Of a stretch of DNA of 39,026 nucleotides, positions 13,280 through 20,601 are shown one piece after another. A program made the position numbers and the translations under genes. The stretch's first letter is position 1; the number at the start of each line of letters is the position of its first letter. The notes beneath the pieces are model-generated. The model was not told the origin of the DNA. It searched no databases and was given only the letters and a program-made list of their open reading frames with translations. Source of the stretch: a virus; the IMG/VR virus record IMGVR_UViG_3300035670_000576, positions 1-39,026 of that record; one strand, given 5' to 3'.

Positions 13280-14374
13280 TCCCTCCAACTCCATCGCTTT
13301 CTTCGCCGTCTCCACAATATCCTGGGCGGTGATGTTGCGAAGAGCATTGCACCACATCTGGGTTTTAGGAAGCTTGTTGGTCGCGTCCTTGCACTTCTGC
13401 TGCGGTAGACCCGCATGAGGGCGGCACGGAGCGTGCGGGCAGGTGTCAGGCTTGAAGACCGAGATGTTCTTGGGATAGTAGGTCATCCGATCGTCTGGGT
13501 GGTAGCTACCCCAAAGCGACACACAAGGCGTGTCGAAGGCGGCGGCCACATGGTTGACACTGCTGTCGGGCGCGACCACAAAGTCGGCCCCACTGACAAT
13601 CGGGAACAGCGAGCGGAACTGCTTGGTCACGTTGAAGAGGTCGATCACCCTGGGATGGTCCACCTTGAAGTTGTTGGAGTTGTCCAGCCCTATGATGACC
13701 GCCTTGTGGTTGGGGAACGCCTCCAGCAACGCCAGCACCGCATCCTGCCCCATCTTCGGCGGGTAGGTGCGGGTCGGGCCTGAGCTAGAGACATGGTAGG
13801 CGAAGTAGTCACCCTTGATCGGCCACTTGCCCATCTCCATAAGCTCCTTGTGATCCGGCTCAATCAAGTACAGGTGCGGACGTTTATACTTTGGATCTAC
13901 GTCTCCTGCGTTCATCCATGTGTAGATACGGTCGTAGCAGTTCCCAGGACCAGTACCCAGCTTGGTGTTACCAACTTGACCGCTGAACAGATCGTCGGTC
14001 GGCAGGTGTGCGTCGTAGCTATCCCAAGCTTCCAGCGTTGGCGGTAGCGGGAACAGCTTGGCTCCAAGCCCAGCGTAGAGCGGCAGATTCCTGGCAGGCG
14101 CGTACACATCCACGCATCCACCCGATTCGTTGACAAGGTAATGCACGAAGGCTGTCGTGATGATTGCATCCCCGATGGCTCCGGCTCGGTACACCGCAGT
14201 CGCCCCGCCTGTTGCGCGGCCTGGATAGTACGGCTTGATTTTGTGGGGGCAGGGTATGGAGTCTTCCCACGTAGGCCCCGTCAGTTCGTCCGGCAGCACA
14301 TAGGTATTGCGCGGGAATAGCATCTGGTCATCGACCTTGTGGATTTGATTGGTTTGGTTTGTCCAGAGTTTCAT
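13277..14374 (-). CDS. Glycosyltransferase family 9 (heptosyltransferase-like)
   Basis: A 365-residue GT-B type enzyme. AGAIGDAIITTAF (64-76) matches the N-terminal Gly/Asp loop of GT9, and VVAPDSSVNHVAAAFDTP (266-283) with CVSLWGS is the nucleotide-sugar-binding motif of the C-terminal domain. GT9 enzymes normally add heptose to LPS inner core using ADP-heptose. In a phage the acceptor might be LPS, a virion protein or a modified base. A C-terminal Cys/His-rich insert (CPHAPCRPHAGLPQQKC) is seen in several GT9 proteins. Ribosome site AAAGGCAAGCAA; ATG overlaps the upstream stop. Confidence 0.85.
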   Translation of the reverse strand: MKLWTNQTNQIHKVDDQMLFPRNTYVLPDELTGPTWEDSIPCPHKIKPYYPGRATGGATAVYRAGAIGDAIITTAFVHYLVNESGGCVDVYAPARNLPLYAGLGAKLFPLPPTLEAWDSYDAHLPTDDLFSGQVGNTKLGTGPGNCYDRIYTWMNAGDVDPKYKRPHLYLIEPDHKELMEMGKWPIKGDYFAYHVSSSGPTRTYPPKMGQDAVLALLEAFPNHKAVIIGLDNSNNFKVDHPRVIDLFNVTKQFRSLFPIVSGADFVVAPDSSVNHVAAAFDTPCVSLWGSYHPDDRMTYYPKNISVFKPDTCPHAPCRPHAGLPQQKCKDATNKLPKTQMWCNALRNITAQDIVETAKKAMELEG

Positions 14375-14649
14375 TTGCTTGCCTTTCTTAGCGACCGCTT
14401 GGTTTCGACAAACATGGGAGTGTGTTCGCCCACATAAGCCCCGGCCACGTTATAGTCGAAGTATTCATACGCCTCGTCAACCTTCATCCCCGACTCGCGC
14501 AGGATCGTGATGACCATGCTCTTGTCGTAGACTGCCACCGACGGACCGCTGAATACCCGACCGACACCAAGGAAAGCACGGTCGAATCCATCTGCAAGCA
14601 AAATCCCTTCGTCGGGATAATTTTCCTCTACCCAATGGCGCACGTTCAT
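14371..14649 (-). CDS. Conserved phage protein, unknown (EGILLADGFDRAF type)
   Basis: 92 residues from the ATG at 14647-14649, which overlaps the upstream stop (ATGA) and follows a G-rich ribosome site; an ATG 12 nt earlier is also possible. The sequence EGILLADGFDRAFLGVGRVF, then AVYD, then YFDYNVAGAYVGEHTPMFV, matches a very common small phage protein of unknown function that occurs in many lytic phages. It looks like a compact alpha/beta domain. Confidence 0.8.
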   Translation of the reverse strand: MNVRHWVEENYPDEGILLADGFDRAFLGVGRVFSGPSVAVYDKSMVITILRESGMKVDEAYEYFDYNVAGAYVGEHTPMFVETKRSLRKASK

Positions 14650-15077
14650 TTTGCCCCCCAATGATGCTCTCTCGCATAATCAATCGAAGATCGGTTGCAC
14701 TTCCAGGCACTCGCAATCTGGCGGGTGGTGTAGCCCTGCTCGTACTGGATGCGCCATAGCCCCCAGCGTTTCAGGACCATCTGCCTTGTCCTGTTACCGC
14801 CGCCGCTTCTCATCTTTCCCTTCCTGATCTTGGGCTTGGCGATCTTAAGCGCATCCGGCACCACGATCTCCCGCTCGTCACGAATCCCGGCCACAACCCG
14901 CGCTGCGTCCGATTCGTTGGCCTTGGTCCGCTCGATCCGCCCTATAGTGATTTCGTGGCGAAGCTGTTGGATGGTCTGGACTGCGGCGACAAGCCTCGCC
15001 TCCAGCACCTTGATGTTCGTTTCGGTCGCGCTGACCCGGTCAGTTAGTATCTGCGCTACTGCTTCCTGTGTGTTCAT
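14646..15077 (-). CDS. Helix-turn-helix protein with coiled-coil N-terminus
   Basis: 143 residues. Residues 10-50 are a heptad-like helix (VSATETNIKVLEARLVAAVQ). The middle is basic (AKPKIRKGKMRSGGGNRTR). The C-terminus is a helix-turn-helix: RIQYEQGYTTRQIASAWKCN with SSIDYAREH as recognition helix. It could bind phage DNA as a regulator or replication/packaging accessory. Ribosome site GGAGATAAGGA. It overlaps the neighbouring genes on both sides. Confidence 0.65.
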   Translation of the reverse strand: MNTQEAVAQILTDRVSATETNIKVLEARLVAAVQTIQQLRHEITIGRIERTKANESDAARVVAGIRDEREIVVPDALKIAKPKIRKGKMRSGGGNRTRQMVLKRWGLWRIQYEQGYTTRQIASAWKCNRSSIDYAREHHWGAK

Positions 15078-15237
15078 TCCTTATCTCCTTTGTGATGAGT
15101 GCCGCCGCGTCAACGTCCGCGATGACCTCGCGAACCTTGTGCGCCTCGGCGTGGGTTATCTTGTCCCGGTGGCTGGCCAGACTCCGGCGCACCCGCGCCA
15201 GAATCTCGGCCAACCACGCCATGCGATCTTCCGACAT
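15040..15237 (-). CDS. Small helical protein, unknown
   Basis: 65 residues, helical (MAWLAEILARVRRSLASHRD and KVREVIADVDAAALITKEI), ending in a Ser-rich tail. Its start overlaps the upstream stop (TAATG) and its end overlaps the next gene by 38 nt. Retention of the frame in this tight series supports a gene; function unknown. Confidence 0.5.
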   Translation of the reverse strand: MSEDRMAWLAEILARVRRSLASHRDKITHAEAHKVREVIADVDAAALITKEIRNEHTGSSSADTN

Positions 15238-15416
15238 TATCCTCTCCGCATACGAAACCGGCGACCCGCCTTCGGCACCCCGGCTGCCCGAAGCGCGATG
15301 GCCAGGATCTGTTTCTGCGAGCGGGCCTTGCCGCCAGCCCCGCGAGCCTTTCCCTTGCGCTTATTGTCGGCGCGTAGTTCACGAATGTTCTTTCCGATGT
15401 CTTTGCCTAGTGGCAT
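15237..15416 (-). CDS. Basic 59-residue protein (KGKARGAGGKARSQKQ type)
   Basis: The ATG (15414-15416) has a perfect AAGGAGGTTAAT site. The protein starts MPLGKDIGKNIRELRADNKR and continues KGKARGAGGKARSQKQILAI, ending in a basic tail. Proteins with this Gly/Lys/Arg pattern and a QILAIAL helix are common, short phage proteins of unknown function. The basic character suggests DNA or RNA contact. Confidence 0.7.
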   Translation of the reverse strand: MPLGKDIGKNIRELRADNKRKGKARGAGGKARSQKQILAIALRAAGVPKAGRRFRMRRG

Positions 15417-15417
15417 A

Positions 15418-16029
15418 TTAACCTCCTTGTTGGTTGTTTCTGAAGTCCTTTATAAATAAATGTTTTCTGCTTCTTTCAATCCATTTGCCGTCAACCCCAC
15501 GTGTTTTACCACGCTGCTGTATCTTGCCGTCAACCATAAAATCCATTTTCTTTTTTGTAAGCCCAATGTATTTGAATCCAGATGCCCTATAAATTATTCC
15601 AGTATGCCCCTGATCGCTGTCTGCATAAGTCACAATCCCGTTTATCTTCATCATTTTTAATATCTGTTTTATTGTATATCCTATAAATCTGCTTTCAGAA
15701 TTTCTTGGGCATAATGGACTCATCACAAGTCTCTTTATCTCAAGCCATCCGTTTTGTGTGTGCCTATCCCAATATCCTTTCAAGTCTGTGGCATTTGGAG
15801 AGCCATACGATATGGCTCCGTTCAAAAGTCCATTCCAGTAACATCCAAAATCAACCTGACTTAAAAAGTCCGTATCGCCAAGATAATGCCAGCTTCTGTA
15901 TGCAATCATTGCTGTTATGTGGCTTATTGGCCTGAATTTAAGCTGGAGCGCAGAGGTCGGAATCGCACCGCCGTCTTCCCCTTGGAATAGGGGCAGTTCT
16001 GCTACTGAACTATCTGCGCGTAAAGTCAT
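15418..16029 (-). CDS. Mom-like GNAT, putative DNA adenine modification enzyme
   Basis: 203 residues resembling the phage Mu Mom family, GNAT-fold enzymes that convert adenine in phage DNA to N6-carbamoylmethyladenine and block restriction. The signature region is EIKRLVMSPLCPRNSESRFI (97-116), then YADSDQGHTGIIYRASGFKY (135-154). The C-terminus is basic (KKKMDFMVDGKIQQRGKTRG). The match is by pattern recognition only. The gene is visibly AT-richer (about one-third GC in places) than the following 16223-16819 gene, a sign of transfer. It overlaps the upstream gene (ATGA) and is one base from the next. Confidence 0.72.
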   Translation of the reverse strand: MTLRADSSVAELPLFQGEDGGAIPTSALQLKFRPISHITAMIAYRSWHYLGDTDFLSQVDFGCYWNGLLNGAISYGSPNATDLKGYWDRHTQNGWLEIKRLVMSPLCPRNSESRFIGYTIKQILKMMKINGIVTYADSDQGHTGIIYRASGFKYIGLTKKKMDFMVDGKIQQRGKTRGVDGKWIERSRKHLFIKDFRNNQQGG

Positions 16030-16226
16030 TTGGTTTTAATAAATCTACCGGCCACGAGATCCAGTTCCCAGCCGTGTCCATGAAATTTATCGTATAACAT
16101 CTGGTTCATAATCCAGTAAAGCGGCGAGCAGTTTGAGTCCATCAGGGTTCCTGGGTGGCAGTTGTCCATGTCGAGAAACTCTTGAAGAGCCTCAACCTCC
16201 AACCTTGCAATCTGTAAATAGTTCAC
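16026..16226 (-). CDS. 66-residue protein, unknown (GTG start)
   Basis: The GTG at 16224-16226 overlaps the preceding stop (GTGA), which decides it over longer in-frame starts. The protein starts MNYLQIARLEVEALQEFLDM and later has PLYWIMNQMLYDKFHGHGWE. It is probably helical. It is translated just before the Mom-like gene and overlaps it, so it may act with it; nothing more can be shown. Confidence 0.55.
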   Translation of the reverse strand: MNYLQIARLEVEALQEFLDMDNCHPGTLMDSNCSPLYWIMNQMLYDKFHGHGWELDLVAGRFIKTK

Positions 16227-16819
16227 GCTGTCTCCTCTCCGACCACGCCGTCGAACGCCTGTTCCTCGGCGTGGAATACTTTGGTTTGTACCTTCAACCA
16301 TGTCGGCTTGGCAACGGGATTCTTGCCCGTAAATGAGGATTCTGTGAATAAGATGTTGTTGCCCGGAACGCAAGCAATCCGTCCATTGGCAAGCTCAATG
16401 AAGTGGTGAGATTTTGTCTGGCTCGGCTCCAGGCTGTACCCGTCCCCATACGGTTCTGCCGTGAACATATATGATCCCTTGATCCATGTTTGGCGCGAAG
16501 CAATCCACACCTTGCAATCCAGTTCGCGCAGGTAATCGTACTCGATGGTTGTGAAGTTCCAGCCGAAACAATCCCAGCGTTGCGCGTCGCCCAAGGTCCA
16601 CGGCTCACCCGTCCCATTGGTAAACGCCAATGCGTGCAGCGGCAATCCCCTGTACAGCGCCCCGCACTTCAACATGACCGTGCAGCCCCATGCCCGGTGC
16701 GGCACCGAGTACAGCCCGAACCACACGGCCTCCTCCCAGCCCTTCTCCTGGCCTTGCGAGCAAAGTTCGCGGTTAACCAAGACATATTGGTGCCTTGGCA
16801 GGTTGGCGGCGAATGTCAT
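16223..16819 (-). CDS. Phage protein of unknown function, 198 residues
   Basis: The start at 16817-16819 (MTFAANLPRHQYVLVNRELC) overlaps the upstream stop (ATGA). The protein is Trp-, Tyr- and Cys-rich (AVWFGLYSVPHRAWGCTVML, LGDAQRWDCFGWNF) with a beta-rich appearance. It is GC-rich compared with the two flanking modification-type genes. The pattern GAxYRxLPxHALAF..NG..WTL..AQxWDCFGxxF recurs in phage proteins without assigned roles. It sits between the PAPS-reductase-like and Mom-like genes. Confidence 0.65.
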   Translation of the reverse strand: MTFAANLPRHQYVLVNRELCSQGQEKGWEEAVWFGLYSVPHRAWGCTVMLKCGALYRGLPLHALAFTNGTGEPWTLGDAQRWDCFGWNFTTIEYDYLRELDCKVWIASRQTWIKGSYMFTAEPYGDGYSLEPSQTKSHHFIELANGRIACVPGNNILFTESSFTGKNPVAKPTWLKVQTKVFHAEEQAFDGVVGEETA

Positions 16820-17583
16820 CCGTCGTAACATCCGCACGGTACAGAGTCCGGCAGATCCTCAAATAACTTCATTTGGTTTGCATCCGACCTAATTAGATCC
16901 TCCCACTTCCAATTCCTTCCAAGACCAACCACAGTTTTTGTAATAGCGTTTTGCTCCATCTTAATAGCCCGCTCGGCCAGATCGGGATGGTTCTTTGCCA
17001 AGTCCAATACCTCGTGTTTCTTCATGGCCGGACAAAAGAAACAGGAAGACTTGGCTGGCTTAAATCCAGCTTGTGCCACAACCTCAACGCACCTTTTTCT
17101 GCCCCATCCCCATCGAACAAGTGGGTACTCATAAATATACTTCTTATCCTCTGGTATTTTTCCACGATGATGTTCTCCAGCGTCATAACCAATCAGCTTT
17201 AGGCATTTTCCACCAGCCTTCCAGCAATCCTTGGCTGGCTTCCAATTATTTACAAACTTATCCTGTGGTTGGATCTTATACTTCTGCGAGCATCCTTTGA
17301 ATCCATAGGCAAGGCTTGGAAGCATATTCTCCCTTATGCAATTCTCCTCCAATGTCTCCCTGGCGTATTTCACTGTAATTACTTCAGGCATTCCATTTTT
17401 AACCAGCCAATCAGAAAAGATTTTAACAAATTCATAGGTCTGCGGAAGCTCGCCCCCAGTGTCAGCAAACAATATCAAATCTGGATACACGCCTCTTTTT
17501 TGCATCTCAATCAGCATGGCCGCTGAGTTTGTCCCGCCACCAAAAGATACAATGCATGGAGTCTTCACTTGCGATCCATCCAC
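16816..17583 (-). CDS. PAPS reductase-like PP-loop protein (DndC-like)
   Basis: 255 residues. SFGGGTNSAA (13-22) is a PP-loop for ATP-type adenylation, as in PAPS reductases, DndC and TilS-like enzymes. FADTGGELPQTY (39-50) is the family motif after strand 2. Conserved cysteines are GCSQKYK (Cys98) and SCFFCPAMKKHEV (Cys181, Cys184), suggesting an Fe-S or metal site. Known relatives reduce PAPS or take part in DNA phosphorothioation; phage members are mostly uncharacterised. The gene is AT-richer than its neighbours and two positions away from the Mom-like gene, so a role in nucleic acid modification is possible. Confidence 0.8.
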   Translation of the reverse strand: MDGSQVKTPCIVSFGGGTNSAAMLIEMQKRGVYPDLILFADTGGELPQTYEFVKIFSDWLVKNGMPEVITVKYARETLEENCIRENMLPSLAYGFKGCSQKYKIQPQDKFVNNWKPAKDCWKAGGKCLKLIGYDAGEHHRGKIPEDKKYIYEYPLVRWGWGRKRCVEVVAQAGFKPAKSSCFFCPAMKKHEVLDLAKNHPDLAERAIKMEQNAITKTVVGLGRNWKWEDLIRSDANQMKLFEDLPDSVPCGCYDG

Positions 17584-17642
17584 ATCGCCATCAGCGCAAT
17601 GCCGATGGCGAACATCAGCATCTCGGTTGGGCCTACTTCCAT
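17565..17642 (-). CDS. 25-residue single-TM micro-protein
   Basis: The frame reads MEVGPTEMLMFAIGIALMAM then WMDRK: one hydrophobic helix and a basic end. It overlaps the oxygenase stop upstream and the PAPS-reductase-like start downstream, bridging the two genes. No strong ribosome site is visible; coupling would be needed. The hydrophobic pattern and position make it plausible, not certain. Confidence 0.4.
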   Translation of the reverse strand: MEVGPTEMLMFAIGIALMAMWMDRK

Positions 17643-18205
17643 TGTGGCCCCGTGATCCATGCCACCAACGCCCAGCGCGTTCCTAGTAGTGGTGCCTTGG
17701 CCCTGTGCTTGATCCAGGTCGGAAAGAAGTTGGCCGATCCTTGATGCGTTGACTTTTCCACGCCATGCCAGTCCCCGGCCACCTTAAGCCCGCCGCCGAC
17801 ATACTCCTCCGGGCGGGAAAGGTTGATGACGCAGGTAAGCTTGCGGTCGCTGCCGTCAAACGTGTCGAAGTGCCAGTCGAACTTCTGGAGCGGGCGGTAA
17901 CGAAGCACTTGCAGATTCTGCATATCCGTGATGTCGAACTGGTAATGCTCGTTGTTCACCTCATCCACCACAGCGGCAATATAGTTGTATAACCACTGGA
18001 AGTTCTGTGACTTAGGCAACCAGCAGGAGGCGCAGGTGCGGGTGCGGCTGGAAACGTGGGTGCCATCCTTTGACAGCACCGGCGCACGCTTCATGCCAAT
18101 CTTGTTGGCATCATAAATGACCAGTTCGCACTGGCCACGGGTGAGAACCCTCGGAACCGTTACCGCCGTGAGGATCTTTTGCTTGAACGCTTTTTCGGTG
18201 TGCAT
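17633..18205 (-). CDS. 2OG-Fe(II) oxygenase (prolyl hydroxylase-like)
   Basis: 190 residues with the double-stranded beta-helix pattern of the family: FDWHFDTFDGSDRKLTCVIN supplies His112 and Asp114, the distal His is likely His167 (in WIKHRAK) and the 2-oxoglutarate-binding Arg is Arg177 (GTRWAL). The sequence VGGGLKV between them fits. These enzymes hydroxylate proteins or nucleic acid bases. Position in a row with a PAPS-reductase-like and a Mom-like gene, and two glycosyltransferases, allows a base or glycan modification role. Overlaps the next gene upstream by 46 nt. Confidence 0.85.
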   Translation of the reverse strand: MHTEKAFKQKILTAVTVPRVLTRGQCELVIYDANKIGMKRAPVLSKDGTHVSSRTRTCASCWLPKSQNFQWLYNYIAAVVDEVNNEHYQFDITDMQNLQVLRYRPLQKFDWHFDTFDGSDRKLTCVINLSRPEEYVGGGLKVAGDWHGVEKSTHQGSANFFPTWIKHRAKAPLLGTRWALVAWITGPQWK

Positions 18206-18399
18206 TTTCTTTTCCTTTCCACATATTCCTCAAGAAGCTTTTTAATTGCGTAATTGCATAGCTCATCACGGTCGTACTTGATCCTATTAAACCCGATGTG
18301 CGCCAGCTTGTCCGCAACGTCGTCATCCAGGTCGAATTTCATCTCGACCATCTTGACCTCGCGCTCTCCGATAAACTTTATTTGTCCCAATTCCGCCAT
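18160..18399 (-). CDS. Small helical, Lys/Arg-tailed protein
   Basis: 79 residues from the ATG at 18397-18399, supported by GGAAAGGTCGCA. The middle looks like a ribbon-helix-helix or similar short DNA-binding domain: VEMKFDLDDDVADKLAHIGF then DELCNYAIKKLLEEYV. The end is strongly basic (KRKCTPKKRSSKRSSRR). A regulatory or nucleoid role is possible. It overlaps genes on both sides. Confidence 0.55.
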   Translation of the reverse strand: MAELGQIKFIGEREVKMVEMKFDLDDDVADKLAHIGFNRIKYDRDELCNYAIKKLLEEYVERKRKCTPKKRSSKRSSRR

Positions 18400-18545
18400 T
18401 GCGACCTTTCCTCCCTCGACTTGGCAATCAGCCACGAGAGAAAGCTACCGGCAAACACAAGCAGCGATATCCCGCCACCCACCAGAAAGGCAAACAGAAT
18501 GGCGTGAAAGAACACCTCGCTAAAGAACTTTAGATAGTCCGTCAT
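18378..18545 (-). CDS. 55-residue membrane protein, unknown
   Basis: The ATG has GGAGGAAAG just upstream. The protein is mostly hydrophobic: HAILFAFLVGGGISLLVFAG then SFLSWLIAKSREERSQW, so one long or two short membrane helices with a charged cytoplasmic tail. It overlaps the next gene by 22 nt. A second holin-like role or superinfection function is possible but unproven. Confidence 0.6.
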   Translation of the reverse strand: MTDYLKFFSEVFFHAILFAFLVGGGISLLVFAGSFLSWLIAKSREERSQWRNWDK

Positions 18546-18849
18546 CTTTCCTCCTTTTCAGCATTCGGTTAAGGTCGGTCTGGTCGATGTTGGCACCGCC
18601 CATCCTGCACCAGAAGAGTACGGTGCCGTTCCTGAAATCGTCAAGCAGGTTTTTGATGTTGTCCTCCTCGCGGTAACAGCAGCAATCCGTCAGGCGCGGT
18701 CGGCTATCTGGAGGTGCCAGTTCCTCTCCGACCAATACCTTTCGGCGTTGCAGCAGGCGCAGATCATAGATCGCCCGGATGGCAATCTCGCTGGCGAGAA
18801 GCTGGATGCGCTCCTCTTGGCTTAGGCGGTTCGCTTCTGCTTTAACCAT
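18520..18849 (-). CDS. Phage protein of unknown function, 109 residues
   Basis: I use the ATG at 18847-18849, which has GGAAAGAAACGCAA upstream. The N-terminus is helical (MVKAEANRLSQEERIQLLAS), the middle Arg-rich, then LTDCCCYREEDNIKNLLDDF. The three adjacent cysteines are unusual. It overlaps both neighbours. No family recognised. Confidence 0.55.
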   Translation of the reverse strand: MVKAEANRLSQEERIQLLASEIAIRAIYDLRLLQRRKVLVGEELAPPDSRPRLTDCCCYREEDNIKNLLDDFRNGTVLFWCRMGGANIDQTDLNRMLKRRKDDGLSKVL

Positions 18850-19067
18850 TTGCGTTTCTTTCCAGACCTGTCTTCCGCCCAGGCCGAGTAGGCGTTCCAA
18901 AGTCGAGCTGCATCCAGCGCGTTTTGCTTGTCGTCAAACACATCATCGGCCGGCGGCAGGCCGTTGGGCGGCTCGGCACCCCATAGGCGCGGACCAACCG
19001 GGTTCTCCATCGACTCAGTCACCACCCGCCACTTGTCGCCGTAAGGGATCACCTTAACCGGCGTCAT
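18822..19067 (-). CDS. Small phage protein, unknown (81 residues)
   Basis: The ATG overlaps the glycosyltransferase stop (ATGA). The sequence MTPVKVIPYGDKWRVVTESM followed by ENPVGPRLWG, then DDKQNALDAARLWNAYSAWA reads as a short beta hairpin and helix, similar in style to small phage proteins predicted to act as modulators. Function unknown. Confidence 0.55.
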   Translation of the reverse strand: MTPVKVIPYGDKWRVVTESMENPVGPRLWGAEPPNGLPPADDVFDDKQNALDAARLWNAYSAWAEDRSGKKRKWLKQKRTA

Positions 19068-19750
19068 CGAATCTCCTCTTCCAGCTTCTTAATGTCGGCC
19101 TCAATCTGGCCGCGAAGCTTGGCCATGTCGTTGGATTGTCCGGCGTAGTGGATCATGTACGCATCCTTGTATCGGTTCAGACCAAAGTGTTCTTCCACAC
19201 TTGTCATGCAGTTATAGGCCGGGTCAAGATCAAGCGTCTTGGTTCCCCACAAATGAAGCTGGAGATTGAGCCAAGTCTGCTCGGCAAAGTGGTTGGGGAA
19301 CAGCCCCAAGGGCGGCTGCGACAGCGCCCCGATGGCATTCTTGCGAATCACAAACACGCCGGTGTTGAAATAGAATCTTGGGAAGATGAAGTCACCTTCT
19401 TCCCTGAATCCGTATGTCTTGGCCAGATCTGCCAAGCCTTTCTTGCGGTCAAGGTAGTCACCCTCGTTGAATGCCAGAAAATCAAAATCACCATCGACCT
19501 GTGAAATATCATCGCAATCAAGAGCCACCAGAACATCCGCATCAAGAAACGTCACCTGGTCGTATCCACGGGTGGCCATCAGGTTCCCAATGACCAGCTT
19601 GGTGTACTGGACGGGATGCGCCAACGGCTTCTCAATTGAGATAAAATCCTGCTCTGTGCGCTTGCAATAAGCCTCCATGCGTGGCCTGGTGAGTGCCAAC
19701 ACCTCCAGCCACTGATCCCCTAAAGCCTGGGTTACCACGCAGGATTTCAT
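19064..19750 (-). CDS. Glycosyltransferase, family 8-like (GT-A fold)
   Basis: 228 residues. VTFLDADVLV (66-75) is the DxD metal motif (Asp70, Asp72) after a short N-terminal Rossmann half, and FNTGVFVIRK is the following conserved family segment, with YMIHYAG near the end as the usual HxxG-type motif. It would transfer a sugar from a nucleotide donor with retention. Acceptor unknown. With the GT9 gene at 13.3 kb the phage has two glycosyltransferases in the same transcription unit. It is well within the normal length of short GT8 domains. Confidence 0.8.
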   Translation of the reverse strand: MKSCVVTQALGDQWLEVLALTRPRMEAYCKRTEQDFISIEKPLAHPVQYTKLVIGNLMATRGYDQVTFLDADVLVALDCDDISQVDGDFDFLAFNEGDYLDRKKGLADLAKTYGFREEGDFIFPRFYFNTGVFVIRKNAIGALSQPPLGLFPNHFAEQTWLNLQLHLWGTKTLDLDPAYNCMTSVEEHFGLNRYKDAYMIHYAGQSNDMAKLRGQIEADIKKLEEEIR

Positions 19751-19893
19751 TTCCAGATCACTCCCCTATCATCCAGATCGCTGCTGAGAAGCATCAATTT
19801 GTTGTAGAGTGAATAACCATAGCCAAACCTGAGAATTGTTTCGGAGACGGCGTGGCCAAGCCAGTAGCAGATCCAGGCCAAGACCAGCCTCAT
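19747..19893 (-). CDS. 48-residue membrane-associated protein
   Basis: ATGA overlap with the previous stop decides the start. The protein begins MRLVLAWICYWLGHAVSETI and continues LRFGYGYSLYNKLMLLSSDL. A CYWLGHA..S......YN.LM..SSDLQ pattern is familiar from short phage proteins that probably sit in the membrane. No function known. Confidence 0.65.
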   Translation of the reverse strand: MRLVLAWICYWLGHAVSETILRFGYGYSLYNKLMLLSSDLDDRGVIWK

Positions 19894-20036
19894 TTCTTCA
19901 CATCCTTCAGGTCCACCCAAGCCTCGAGCGGCAAGCCCGCTCCCACAAAGCACACCTGGGTCTCCTTCTTCTCCTTCTCGTTCATGGCATACAGCGCCCA
20001 GCCGCCGTCCACCTTCTCGCATTTGGTGAACTTCAT
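19890..20036 (-). CDS. 48-residue protein, unknown
   Basis: The ATG at 20034-20036 overlaps the preceding stop (ATGA) and has GCGAGGTGGC upstream. The peptide MKFTKCEKVDGGWALYAMNE then VCFVGAGLPLEAWVDLKDVK looks like a small beta-sheet domain. A longer in-frame extension has no ribosome site. Unknown function. Confidence 0.55.
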   Translation of the reverse strand: MKFTKCEKVDGGWALYAMNEKEKKETQVCFVGAGLPLEAWVDLKDVKK

Positions 20037-20308
20037 GCCACCTCGCAAAGTTGTTCGTCGGCTTCCTCCATGAGAAGTTGCTCTGCGAACTCCAGCAGTT
20101 CCGGCTCCGGGTTGGCGATGTCGGTATCTCCGTGGCAAACCGTGATGCGGGAGATCGACATATCATATGGGACGTCCGCAATGACGTGTTCGCGGTAGCC
20201 CTGTGGCCCGATGTCAACCCGGTGCGTTTTGTAGTCGCAGTCGCCCCATGCCGTGACCTCGCGGCCTCCCCAGATGAATGTTACTTTGATGTCCTCTATT
20301 TTTTTCAT
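20033..20308 (-). CDS. Small phage protein, unknown (91 residues)
   Basis: Begins MKKIEDIKVTFIWGGREVTA and ends in an acidic helix (ELLEFAEQLLMEEADEQLCE). It overlaps the next gene by ATGA at both ends. Beta-strand first half, helical end; no family recognised. Confidence 0.55.
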   Translation of the reverse strand: MKKIEDIKVTFIWGGREVTAWGDCDYKTHRVDIGPQGYREHVIADVPYDMSISRITVCHGDTDIANPEPELLEFAEQLLMEEADEQLCEVA

Positions 20309-20601
20309 AGTCTTGGTAGTTCTTTCTTTGCTTGCGCCCAGCAGAACAAGGCCCGGACGACCGCCCGCTCAAGGTGGTCTATTGCATCCTCGCCTTCCCC
20401 GTCTGGACATGGTGTGCTTTTGTGCAACATCATCTGGGCTGTGGCCAGATGACGTATCGCCCTTGATATATGGTAATCGTGAATCGGTCGGTCAAGCGAA
20501 AACCATTCGCCGTAAGCCGACTTGGCCGATCCTTTCCCCATAACGCGCCACGTTATGTCCTCGGCGGCTTTGCCAAGTTCTTCGATGGTCGGTGGTGTCA
20601 T
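20305..20601 (-). CDS. Helical protein, unknown (98 residues)
   Basis: The ATG at 20599-20601 is chosen because it overlaps the nuclease stop (ATGA). The protein contains PIHDYHISRAIRHLATAQMM and DAIDHLERAVVRALFCWAQA, a helical, His-containing pattern that resembles small phage proteins thought to be alpha-helical bundles. Function unknown. Confidence 0.55.
   Translation of the reverse strand: MTPPTIEELGKAAEDITWRVMGKGSAKSAYGEWFSLDRPIHDYHISRAIRHLATAQMMLHKSTPCPDGEGEDAIDHLERAVVRALFCWAQAKKELPRL

Noticed and set aside
13120-13416. 98-residue minus-strand frame
   Set aside because: Overlaps the GT9 3' end deeply, has no ribosome site, and its tail is just the duplicated element in another frame.
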